A model generated the notes under the pieces. It saw nothing but the letters and a program-made list of their open reading frames with translations. It was not told the DNA's origin and did not search any database. Shown in pieces: positions 5,391 to 12,286 of a DNA stretch of 14,402 nucleotides. Every line of letters begins with the position of its first letter. Position 1 is the first letter of the stretch. Both the position numbers and the translations under genes were made by a program. This DNA comes from JBBTQZ01 sp038065435 (GTDB lineage Bacteria; Patescibacteriota; Minisyncoccia; Phycocordibacterales; WO2-35-19), in NCBI GenBank assembly GCA_038065435.1, contig JBBTQZ010000012.1, positions 1 through 14,402 on the forward strand, given 5' to 3'.

Positions 5391-8050
5391 ATTTTCAAAC
5401 TTTTTTTCAAATACTTACCTGTGTAGGAATTTTTGTTGTTGGCGACTTGTTCGGGAGTGCCTTTGGCTACCACCTTGCCTCCCCCATCACCACCTTCTGG
5501 ACCAATATCAATAACATAATCGCAAGATTTTATAATATCCATGTTATGTTCTATCACTAACACTGTATTCCCCTTATCTACTAATTTTTGCAAAATTTCT
5601 ATAAGTCTCTTTACATCATCATAATGAAGCCCGATAGTCGGTTCATCCAGTATATACATTGTTTTTTGGATATGGGGGCGATACAGTTCGCTAGACATTT
5701 TGACTCTTTGTGCTTCACCGCCAGAAAGAGTAGTGGCACTTTGTCCAAGTTCTAAATAATCAAGGCCAACATCACTCATAGTTTTTAACCGATCATAAAT
5801 AGCTGGTATATCTTCAAAAAACTTCAATGCTTCTTCAACTGTCATTTTCAAAACTTGATAAATATTTTTGTGTTTGTATTTTATTTCCAAAGTATCTTTC
5901 ATAAAGCGTTTACTGCTACAAACATCGCAAGGTACATAAACAGTGGGCAAGAAATGCATCTCCACAGCTATCTCGCCGTTGCCTTCGCAGGTCTCACATC
6001 TGCCACCTTTGCGATTGAAAGAGAAGCGCGACGGCCCCCAGCCCCGCACTCTTGCTTCACTGGTCTCGGCAAAAAGCTCTCTTATGAAGCTCCATGCTCC
6101 AGTATAAGTAGCTGGATTGGAACGTGGAGTACGTCCTATAGGCGATTGGTCTATAAGTATGCTTCTGCCCAAATATTCTGTCCCAGTAAAAGAAGAACAA
6201 TTGTGAGTTTGGTTGCTTCTGTACTTCCGCTCAAATCGGGCTTGCAGATTTTTATAAAGAATTTCATACACCAAAGATGATTTACCACTACCAGAAACTC
6301 CAGTTACACACACCAAACGAGAAAGCGGAATGTCTATATCCATATTTTTTATATTGAATATATTGCCGTCTCTTATAGATATTTTGCCTCTATCTTGTTC
6401 GCGCCTCTCATCTGGTACATCTACAAAATCTTCTCCTCGAATATAAGCGAGAGTACGAGAATCGGGAGCTTGAGAATTTTTGGACGTTATAAGATCCTCC
6501 AACCAGCCAGAAACTACGACATGGCCTCCATGTATTCCGGCCTTTGGTCCAATGTCCACGATATAATCAGACGCAAAAATAGTATCTTCGTCGTGTTCTA
6601 CCACCAAAATAGTGTTGCCTAGATCGCGCAATTCCAAAAGAGTCTTTATGAGTCTGTCGTTGTCTCTACTGTGCAAACCTATGGTTGGTTCATCTAGAAC
6701 ATAGAGCGCTCCGACAAGTCCACTCCCAAGCTGGCTAGCTAAGCGAATACGCTGAGCCTCCCCACCAGAAAGAGTATGAGCTCGTCTATTTAAAGAAAGA
6801 TATTCTATACCGACATTGAGCATGAAGCTCAGGCGAGAACCTATCTCACGCAGGACTACTTTGGAAATATCTTTTTCTCTATTTGTCAGTTTGACTTTAT
6901 TTATGAAATCAAAAGCGTTGGCTATAGAAAAGTCTACAAACTGAACAATGTTTTTGCCTCCTATTAAGACATGCAGAGCTTCTGGTCTAAGCCGAGCTCC
7001 CAAGCAGACAGGGCAAGGCTCATCGCCAAATAAGTGCCTAGTGCCTAAGCCGTTGCACTCCGGACAAGCGCCGTAAGGTGAGTTGAAAGAAAAAAGACGA
7101 GGCTCTATTTCTGGATATGAGTAGCCATCATTTGGACAGGAAAATTTGTTGGACATAATAGTTCGCTCAGGTTGATACTGCTTATCTTTATTTTCAAGTG
7201 CTAAATCACGAAACGATATTTCCACCAAACCTCCCGCTTCTTCCAAAGCTTTTTCCAGAGATTCAGAAAGCCTCTCTTCGGCGTTCTTCTTTGTTTCTTT
7301 AGTCTCAAAATCAAATATATTTATAGAATCGACCAAAACAGAAATGTCGTGCCTTTTGTTTTTGGAAAGCTCTATTCGTTCGCGCAGATTTTGCCTTTTT
7401 TTATCTATAATAACTTCAGAATAACCCTTACCCAGTAGATCATAGAGGAGCTGATAATATTCGCCTTTCCTACCCCTGACCACCGGCGCAAAAAGCTCAA
7501 GATAAGTAGGAAAAGGTAAAATATTTTTCTTACCCTTTATTCTTGCCTGCCCGACTTCGTTCAGACGGGATTCTTGATTCTTGATTCTAACTTTATCTAA
7601 TATAAAATTGTGTATTTCTTCGTTGGAAAGCTTTTTTATTTCGCTTCCACAAACCAAACAATGCGGTCTGCCTATACGCGCATAAAGTACTCGCAGATAA
7701 TCGTAGATTTCGGTAATAGTAGCCACAGTGGAACGGGGATTGTTGGAGCGAGATTTTTGATCTATAGAAATAGCGGGCGAAAGACCAATTATCTCATCCA
7801 CATCTGGCTTCTGCATCTGACGCAAAAACTGCCGAGCATAAGACGACAGACTTTCTATGTACCTCCTCTGCCCTTCAGCAAAGATAGTATCAAAAGCAAG
7901 CGAAGATTTACCCGATCCCGAAAGACCAGTAAAAACTATCATTTTGTTGCGCGGCATCTCTACTGTAATATTTTTCAGGTTGTGAGTACGTGCACCTTTG
8001 ACCACGATCTTCTCGCCATCCTTCAATTTTTTGTCTTCTTTGTTCATCAT
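5387..8050 (-). CDS. uvrA: Excinuclease ABC subunit UvrA
   Basis: The damage-sensing ATPase of nucleotide excision repair, which loads UvrB on lesions. At 887 residues it is slightly shorter than the usual ~940. Both ABC modules are complete: Walker A GLSGSGKSS (42-50, K48) and GVSGSGKSS (584-592, K590); signatures LSGGEAQR (427 and 775); each followed by LDEPTIGLH. The C-terminal zinc module is intact (C685, C688, C708, C711), as is RFSFNRKGGRCE. In the first zinc module the leading pair is CPND (305-308) instead of CPxC, while CPEC (329-332) is present. Aspartate or histidine occurs at this site in other UvrAs as far as I recall, so this is not a sign of decay. About 20 extra residues (155-177) before LAPVVRGRKGE-type sequence include a repeat. 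The start (ATGATG at 8050) has an extended -10 only 10 nt upstream and no SD. truB follows with an ATGA overlap. Confidence 0.97.
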   Translation of the reverse strand: MMNKEDKKLKDGEKIVVKGARTHNLKNITVEMPRNKMIVFTGLSGSGKSSLAFDTIFAEGQRRYIESLSSYARQFLRQMQKPDVDEIIGLSPAISIDQKSRSNNPRSTVATITEIYDYLRVLYARIGRPHCLVCGSEIKKLSNEEIHNFILDKVRIKNQESRLNEVGQARIKGKKNILPFPTYLELFAPVVRGRKGEYYQLLYDLLGKGYSEVIIDKKRQNLRERIELSKNKRHDISVLVDSINIFDFETKETKKNAEERLSESLEKALEEAGGLVEISFRDLALENKDKQYQPERTIMSNKFSCPNDGYSYPEIEPRLFSFNSPYGACPECNGLGTRHLFGDEPCPVCLGARLRPEALHVLIGGKNIVQFVDFSIANAFDFINKVKLTNREKDISKVVLREIGSRLSFMLNVGIEYLSLNRRAHTLSGGEAQRIRLASQLGSGLVGALYVLDEPTIGLHSRDNDRLIKTLLELRDLGNTILVVEHDEDTIFASDYIVDIGPKAGIHGGHVVVSGWLEDLITSKNSQAPDSRTLAYIRGEDFVDVPDERREQDRGKISIRDGNIFNIKNMDIDIPLSRLVCVTGVSGSGKSSLVYEILYKNLQARFERKYRSNQTHNCSSFTGTEYLGRSILIDQSPIGRTPRSNPATYTGAWSFIRELFAETSEARVRGWGPSRFSFNRKGGRCETCEGNGEIAVEMHFLPTVYVPCDVCSSKRFMKDTLEIKYKHKNIYQVLKMTVEEALKFFEDIPAIYDRLKTMSDVGLDYLELGQSATTLSGGEAQRVKMSSELYRPHIQKTMYILDEPTIGLHYDDVKRLIEILQKLVDKGNTVLVIEHNMDIIKSCDYVIDIGPEGGDGGGKVVAKGTPEQVANNKNSYTGKYLKKSLKI
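7550..7588. repeat. Repeat with palindrome, in frame inside uvrA
   Basis: 7550-7569 is an imperfect palindrome (CCCGAC...GACGGG arms with one A/A mismatch). It is followed by a 7-nt unit ATTCTTG repeated 2.7 times (7570-7588). Together they encode UvrA residues 155-167, in a stretch that standard UvrA proteins lack as far as I recall. This suggests a small interspersed element that inserted without breaking the frame. Confidence 0.55.
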
Positions 8051-8060
8051 AAAACAGCAA

Positions 8061-8069
8061 AGTATAGCA
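8061..8069 (-). promoter_or_regulatory. Extended -10 promoter of uvrA (TGcTATACT)
   Basis: On the minus strand TG, one base, TATACT (hexamer 8066-8061) ends 10 nt before the uvrA ATG. A weak -35 (TGGAGA) lies 17 nt upstream, within a terminator stem. The identical 9-mer TGCTATACT occurs upstream of the FKBP gene. No SD-like site resembling LexA or another operator was recognised. Confidence 0.5.
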
Positions 8070-8076
8070 CGAAAAG

Positions 8077-8114
8077 CCCCGAATCTCCAGCTTTGTAGTT
8101 ATAGAGATTCGGGG
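8077..8114 (-). terminator. Hairpin terminator overlapping the end of the 83-residue gene
   Basis: A perfect 11-bp stem CCCCGAATCTC/GAGATTCGGGG (8114-8104 with 8087-8077 on the minus strand) with a 16-nt loop that holds the stop codon, followed by CTTTTC. The U-tract is short. It insulates uvrA, whose -10 lies just beyond it. Confidence 0.65.
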
Positions 8115-8350
8115 TATTGATACGGTGTGGCCACATAAGCCATGGTCTCTCGTGTGGGCATTTCCCCTCGCCACAAAATTTCCAATTGCCTCGGGATACC
8201 ATTTGCCCCTTTTATTTTCGAAACCACGAAGATCGCCCTAAATTTGCTTGGAACAGAAATCGGAATACTGTCCCCAATGTGCAATTCTCTATCAGAAGAA
8301 AAGCGATATGAGGAACCACCATAATTGAAAACGAATTCTTTGATACACAT
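8099..8350 (-). CDS. Unknown 83-residue protein
   Basis: I do not recognise this protein. It has no signal peptide, membrane segment or metal-ligand cluster. Alternating hydrophobic stretches (KEFVFNYGGSSYRFS, ISVPSKFRAIFVVSKI, RQLEILWRGEMP) suggest a small beta-rich fold, with a Pro/Tyr-rich tail (ATPYQYPESL). The ATG at 8350 has a clear SD (AGAGG, 5 nt spacing). A GTG at 8356, inside the SD, is less likely. A TATAAT on the minus strand (8399-8394) would give a leader of about 37 nt. The stop codon lies in the loop of a terminator hairpin. It is thus a single-gene unit between uvrB and uvrA, with an SD that most neighbours lack. The SD, promoter and terminator together make it a likely real gene. 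Confidence 0.7.
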   Translation of the reverse strand: MCIKEFVFNYGGSSYRFSSDRELHIGDSIPISVPSKFRAIFVVSKIKGANGIPRQLEILWRGEMPTRETMAYVATPYQYPESL

Positions 8351-8393
8351 AATCACCTCTTCTGTGCTAAATATTACTACTGCTTAAAAAAAT

Positions 8394-8399
8394 ATTATA
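8394..8399 (-). promoter_or_regulatory. Candidate -10 box (TATAAT) for the 83-residue gene
   Basis: A perfect TATAAT on the minus strand, 43 nt before the ATG at 8350, leaves room for a leader with the SD AGAGG. No clear -35 is seen. The region is AT-rich. Confidence 0.35.
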
Positions 8400-8414
8400 A
8401 GAAACTGTGTATAA

Positions 8415-10445
8415 TTATTTTAAAGATAATTTCTCCAATTCTTTTATCTCGTCTCTCAAAATGGCAGCAGATTCAAAGTCTAGGATTTTGACCGAAGCGT
8501 TCATCTGCTTTTCTTTAGTTTTAATTAATTTTTGAAGTTGTTTAATTGATAACCCTTCCTTACCTCCCTTGTTTAAATCAATCGCGAGCAAAGCTCCCAC
8601 CGCTTTATGATGTGTCTTTTGTAACTGATCCGTAATATCGTGAATTTCTTTGATTATAGTTTGGGGAGTAATGCCGTGTTTCTTGTTGTACTCTATTTGT
8701 AAAGCGCGACGACGATTGGTTTCGTTTATGGCATACTCCATGGATTTGGTCATTCTGTCAGCATACAAAACCACTCTGCCATCTACATTGCGAGCCGCTC
8801 TACCTATTATCTGTATAAGCGAAGTCTCACTTCGCAAAAAGCCTTCTTTATCGGCGTCCAATATACCTATAAACTCCACCTCGGGTAAATCCAATCCTTC
8901 CCTCAATAAATTCACCCCCACAAGCACATCAAACTCGCCTTTTCTAAATTTGGTCAGTATCTCTATACGCTCTATAGTTTTGATGTCGCTGTGCAGATAC
9001 TCGGCTTTGATTTTACGTTCCTTTAAAAACTCTGAAAGATCTTCAGCCATCTTTTTGGTTAGAGTAGTAGCTATGGCTCGATTGCCTTTCTTAATTACTT
9101 TCTCAGCTTCAGTAATAAAGTCGTGTATTTGACCGGAGTAAGCTCCACTTCCAGTTATCGGCCTAACATCCACTTGCGGATCTATAAGACCAGTAGGTCT
9201 CACTATCATCTCTACCACCTGATCTACTCCAGATATTTGATTCTCTGTAGGCGTAGCCGAAGTATAGACGACTTGCCCCACCCGTTTGTCAAACTCACTA
9301 TAAGTAAGCGGCCTATTGTCTTTGGCACTAGGCAATCTGAAGCCGTGTTCTATGAGAGTCTCTTTTCTTGCTCTATCTCCATTGAACATGGCGCCGATTT
9401 GCGAGACAGTAACATGCGATTCGTCTATAATCGTAAGAAAGTCCGGCTCGCCTTTCTTATTTTGGGGGAAATAAGAAAGCAGGGTGTGCGCCGGCTCGCC
9501 CTCGCTCCTGCCATCAAAATGTCTGGAATAATTTTCTATGCCGTTGCAATAACCGATCTCTCTTATCATAGCAAGGTCATAACTTGTGCGACGCTTGATC
9601 CTGTCTGCTTCCAAAAGCTTTCCTTCACTTTCAAATTTTTTTAATTGATTAGCAAGTTCTTTTTTTATATCTCTAAGCGCTCTTTTGCTCGCTTCTTCGG
9701 TCGTAATATAATGTTTGGCTGGGAATAAATAAAAAACTTCTGGACTCTCCAAAATCTCTCTGGTGATTTCGTCTATTTTTTCTATTTTTTCTATTTTTCC
9801 TTCTTTCAATTCAAGTCTATAAATTTGCTTCTCTGATACAGGCATTATCTCCACATTGTTGCCGAGGGCTCTGAAAGTACCGGGAGAAAGATCGCTATTG
9901 GTGCGTTCATAATGAATATCTATAAGCTTTCTCAAGAATTCAGATCTGACCAACTTGTCACCAACAGCAATTTTTAAATTAACTTTTTCATATTCTTTGG
10001 GACTACCCAAACCATATATACAAGATACGCTAGCTACTATTATGACGTCCTTGCGTGTAAGTAGAGCCTCTGTAGACGCATGGCGAAGTCTTTCTATCTC
10101 TTCGTTTATCATTGCTTCTTTTTCTATATAAGTATCTGTGATCGGCATATAAGCCTCTGGCTGATAAAAGTCGTAATACGAGACAAAATAATGCACAGCG
10201 TTATCGGGGAAAAATTCTCTGTATTCTTGGGCCAGCTGAGCAGCCAAAGTCTTGTTGTGAGCTATCACCAAAGTCGGTTTTTGAATCTTCTCTATCAGAT
10301 TGGCCACGGCAAAAGTCTTACCACTTCCGGTAACTCCAAGAAGAGTCTGTTTTCTCAAGCCATTTTCAACTCCTCGCACAAGATCGTTTATAGCCTTCGG
10401 CTGATCCCCCGCTGGTTTAAATTTACTCTTGATTTTAAATTGCAT
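8415..10445 (-). CDS. uvrB: Excinuclease ABC subunit UvrB
   Basis: The helicase-like subunit of nucleotide excision repair, which receives damaged DNA from UvrA and recruits UvrC. The 676-residue length is typical. In order: Walker A GVTGSGKT (37-44), the DNA-clamping beta-hairpin region YYDFYQPEAYMP and DTYIEKEAMINEEIERLRH (about 90-122), the DESH box (341-344), the motif around TSATP (395-399), VGVNLLREGLDLPEV (509-523), QIIGRAAR (545-552), and a C-terminal UVR domain (about 634-669, the UvrA/UvrC contact). No key residue appears lost. It starts 16 nt after the tgt stop and has no SD. TATAAA sits 5 nt before the ATG, so it may be transcribed both from upstream and from its own leaderless start. 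uvrA is on the same strand with one unknown gene between. uvrC is not in the window. Confidence 0.98.
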   Translation of the reverse strand: MQFKIKSKFKPAGDQPKAINDLVRGVENGLRKQTLLGVTGSGKTFAVANLIEKIQKPTLVIAHNKTLAAQLAQEYREFFPDNAVHYFVSYYDFYQPEAYMPITDTYIEKEAMINEEIERLRHASTEALLTRKDVIIVASVSCIYGLGSPKEYEKVNLKIAVGDKLVRSEFLRKLIDIHYERTNSDLSPGTFRALGNNVEIMPVSEKQIYRLELKEGKIEKIEKIDEITREILESPEVFYLFPAKHYITTEEASKRALRDIKKELANQLKKFESEGKLLEADRIKRRTSYDLAMIREIGYCNGIENYSRHFDGRSEGEPAHTLLSYFPQNKKGEPDFLTIIDESHVTVSQIGAMFNGDRARKETLIEHGFRLPSAKDNRPLTYSEFDKRVGQVVYTSATPTENQISGVDQVVEMIVRPTGLIDPQVDVRPITGSGAYSGQIHDFITEAEKVIKKGNRAIATTLTKKMAEDLSEFLKERKIKAEYLHSDIKTIERIEILTKFRKGEFDVLVGVNLLREGLDLPEVEFIGILDADKEGFLRSETSLIQIIGRAARNVDGRVVLYADRMTKSMEYAINETNRRRALQIEYNKKHGITPQTIIKEIHDITDQLQKTHHKAVGALLAIDLNKGGKEGLSIKQLQKLIKTKEKQMNASVKILDFESAAILRDEIKELEKLSLK

Positions 10446-10461
10446 AACTATTTATACAATA

Positions 10462-11715
10462 TTATTTATATTTGGCAAAGAAAGATTCTTTTAGATCAAA
10501 AAAGGTGTCGTTGAGAATGGAGTCGCGAATAGAGGAAAAAAGGGAGTTTATGAAATAGAGATTGTGGATGGTAGCCAACGTCGCGGCGAGCATTTCTTTG
10601 GCTCGAAATAAGTGGGTCACATAAGAGGAAGTATAATTTTGGCAAGTATAGCAGCCGCAACCCTCTTCAATGGGCTCTAAAATATTTTTATATTTTGCGT
10701 TTGTGATATTTATCTTGCCATATTTTGTATAAAGACCACCATTTCTTGCCATCCGAGTCGGCGCCACGCAATCAAAGGTATCGCACCCATTCTCCACTCC
10801 AAGAAATATATCCAAAGGCTCGCCTACTCCAAGTAGATGTCGTGGTTTTTCTTCGGGCAATATCTCGTTCACCCATTTCACCGCTCTCGCCATATCTTCT
10901 TTTATAAACGTGCCACCGATGCCAAAGCCAGCAAAATCCATACTTCCAATTGCCTTGGCACTTTCTTTGCGCAGGTCTTCATAGCGACCACCTTGGACTA
11001 TGCCGAAAAGAAACTGGGAAAAAATAAAATTGGATCCGTGTGGGTCCCGCGTAGCAGGGTGAAGCGGGACAATTTTATTTTTTCCCAGTTTCTTGTGTTC
11101 ATCCAAACACCTCTTTGCCCATCTTTGCGTACGGTCTATCGTTTGTTTTATTTTTTCTTTATCTGCATGAGGTGATGTAAACTCATCAAGAGCAAATATA
11201 ATATCCGCACCTAGATCATTTTGAATCTGGATTGATTTTTCTGGAGACATGGAGTGCGAAGAACCATCTATAATGGATTTGAACCCTATACCCTCTTCAC
11301 TAACTTTGGCAAATTTGTTTTTACCGTCAAAACCTTTCTTCAAAACTTCCGGCTCTGGTTCATCTGAAGCGATAAATTTACCGATTCCCTCTCCATAAGC
11401 CACCCCGAGCGAAAAAGCTTGGAAACCGCCAGAGTCTGTCATGGTGGGCCCCTGCCAATTCATAAAGTTTTGCAAACCCCCAGCTTCTTTTATTTGCTCT
11501 TCTCCGGGTTCCAAATACAAGTGGTAAGTATTGGCAAGCACCACCTGCGAACCAGTAAGTCTCACCTGCTCGGGAGTAAGCGATTTTACTGTAGCTTTGG
11601 TACCAACAACAGCAAAAGCTGGGGTTTGTATTTCTCCGTTTTGAGTAAACAAAACCCCAGCTCTTCCGAGAGCGTTTGATAATTTTTTTTCTATCTTGAA
11701 ATTATTGAGTGGCAT
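10462..11715 (-). CDS. tgt: tRNA-guanine transglycosylase (Tgt) with two insertions
   Basis: Bacterial Tgt exchanges G34 of GUN-anticodon tRNAs for the queuosine precursor preQ1. Active-site features are present: DSGGFQ with D94, base-recognising D177 in ALDEFT (usual DECT, cysteine replaced by F179), VQGG (240-243), nucleophile D315 in FDCVAPTRMARNG, and the zinc site C353, C355, C358, H384. At 417 residues it is about 40 longer than usual. The first insertion (about 29 residues, roughly 106-139) follows FSLG. The second lies between KLGKNK and LFGIVQGG and is encoded by a 25-bp perfect inverted repeat with a REP-like centre (11008-11094, residues 208-236). The start overlaps the FKBP stop by 14 nt, indicating coupling; uvrB follows after 16 nt. 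No other queuosine gene is nearby. Catalytic residues suggest it is active. Confidence 0.95.
   Translation of the reverse strand: MPLNNFKIEKKLSNALGRAGVLFTQNGEIQTPAFAVVGTKATVKSLTPEQVRLTGSQVVLANTYHLYLEPGEEQIKEAGGLQNFMNWQGPTMTDSGGFQAFSLGVAYGEGIGKFIASDEPEPEVLKKGFDGKNKFAKVSEEGIGFKSIIDGSSHSMSPEKSIQIQNDLGADIIFALDEFTSPHADKEKIKQTIDRTQRWAKRCLDEHKKLGKNKIVPLHPATRDPHGSNFIFSQFLFGIVQGGRYEDLRKESAKAIGSMDFAGFGIGGTFIKEDMARAVKWVNEILPEEKPRHLLGVGEPLDIFLGVENGCDTFDCVAPTRMARNGGLYTKYGKINITNAKYKNILEPIEEGCGCYTCQNYTSSYVTHLFRAKEMLAATLATIHNLYFINSLFSSIRDSILNDTFFDLKESFFAKYK
11008..11094. repeat. 87-bp palindromic element inside tgt (25-bp perfect arms, REP-like centre)
   Basis: Arms 11008-11032 and 11070-11094 are exact reverse complements over 25 bp (each starts or ends with AAGAAACTGGG or its complement). 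The 37-nt centre carries a second hairpin, GTCCCGC (11044-11050) with GCGGGAC (11064-11070), with loop sequence resembling the TTC...GCTACG cores of REP-like repeats. The whole element is 87 bp, exactly codons 208-236 of tgt, and it leaves the frame open. One arm encodes native-looking Tgt sequence (KKLGKNK). The other encodes a novel hydrophobic stretch (NFIFSQFL). Confidence 0.9.
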
Positions 11716-12196
11716 CCGCTACATTTACAATCTCTACTGTAAATACAAGCGTAGAATTTGGAGGTATAGGACCAGATTGTACCGAGCCATATGCAAGCTC
11801 TGGAGGGATTATGATGGAGCGCACACCGCCAACTTTCATACCAGCTATGCCGATCTCCCAGCCCTTTATCATAGGGTCCACTCCAAGAGTAAACTCAAAA
11901 GGTACTCCAAAATCTTTGGAATTTTGTATGACTGTGCCATCTTTAAGCGAGAGGATGTAGTGTACTGATATACTCTTGCCCGGTAATACTTCCATGCCGG
12001 TACCCACGACGAGGTCGCTAGTTATAACCCCTTGATTATTTTGAGAATTAGGTACGGTCGCTGTATTTTCGTTAGTCATAGAATTTGTATCGTTTTTGAA
12101 AAGATTCATAATATCATAACCAAAAAGGGTGTAACCAACAAAACCAACGGCTATCACTAGAGCAACCCACTCTTTTTTACTTAATCTTCTTTCCAT
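11702..12196 (-). CDS. Membrane-anchored FKBP-type peptidyl-prolyl isomerase
   Basis: FKBP isomerases speed cis-trans change at proline bonds. The 164-residue protein has a basic N-terminus (MERRLSKK), one hydrophobic anchor (about 10-27) without a lipobox, an Asn/Thr/Ser-rich linker (about 34-57), and an FKBP domain (about 58-160). It therefore probably faces outward from the membrane, serving exported proteins. Pocket residues by comparison with FKBP12: Y80 (Y26), F100 (F46), W113 (W59) and Y136 (Y82), plus GMKVGGVR and IPPN. F36-D37 of FKBP12 corresponds to I90-Q91, an unusual loss of the pocket aspartate. The start is the ATG at 12196. TATAAT lies 3 nt before it, and an extended -10 about 41 nt upstream is a more reasonable promoter. 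There is no SD. It overlaps tgt by 14 nt. Confidence 0.92.
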   Translation of the reverse strand: MERRLSKKEWVALVIAVGFVGYTLFGYDIMNLFKNDTNSMTNENTATVPNSQNNQGVITSDLVVGTGMEVLPGKSISVHYILSLKDGTVIQNSKDFGVPFEFTLGVDPMIKGWEIGIAGMKVGGVRSIIIPPELAYGSVQSGPIPPNSTLVFTVEIVNVADATQ

Positions 12197-12236
12197 AAAA
12201 TTATATTAAATAATTATTAATAATAAATTTAGGATG

Positions 12237-12245
12237 AGTATAGCA
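12237..12245 (-). promoter_or_regulatory. Candidate extended -10 for FKBP-tgt-uvrB (TGcTATACT)
   Basis: TG, one base, TATACT on the minus strand (hexamer 12242-12237), the same 9-mer as the uvrA promoter. It would give a leader of about 33 nt to the FKBP ATG. A TATAAT at 12205-12200, only 3 nt before the ATG, is a competing box that would start transcription inside the gene. Confidence 0.4.
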
Positions 12246-12249
12246 TAAT

Positions 12250-12278
12250 TTGCTTTGTAAAGCACAAACTATTAGAAT
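12250..12278 (+). promoter_or_regulatory. Candidate promoter of the LOG-PCD gene
   Basis: TTGCTT (12250-12255), a 17-nt spacer, TAGAAT (12273-12278; 5 of 6 to TATAAT), then 8 nt to the ATG. The spacing is ideal and the leader would be about 1-2 nt. It is divergent from, and partly overlaps the upstream side of, the FKBP promoter. Confidence 0.5.
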
Positions 12279-12286
12279 AGTGGGGT

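Noticed and set aside
7570..7588. CRISPR-like or satellite array from the ATTCTTG repeats
   Set aside because: There are fewer than three units, no spacers, and the stretch lies within an intact uvrA frame.
4623..8050. uvrA-truB as a decaying region because of the missing zinc cysteine and divergent truB N-terminus
   Set aside because: Both frames are unbroken, the Walker, signature and catalytic motifs are all present, and the ATGA overlap is clean.
11008..11094. Assembly or amplification chimera as explanation of the tgt inverted repeat
   Set aside because: The tgt frame stays intact through it and normal Tgt sequence resumes on both sides; a chimera would usually leave one flank inverted or frameshifted. 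Read data are still needed to exclude it fully.
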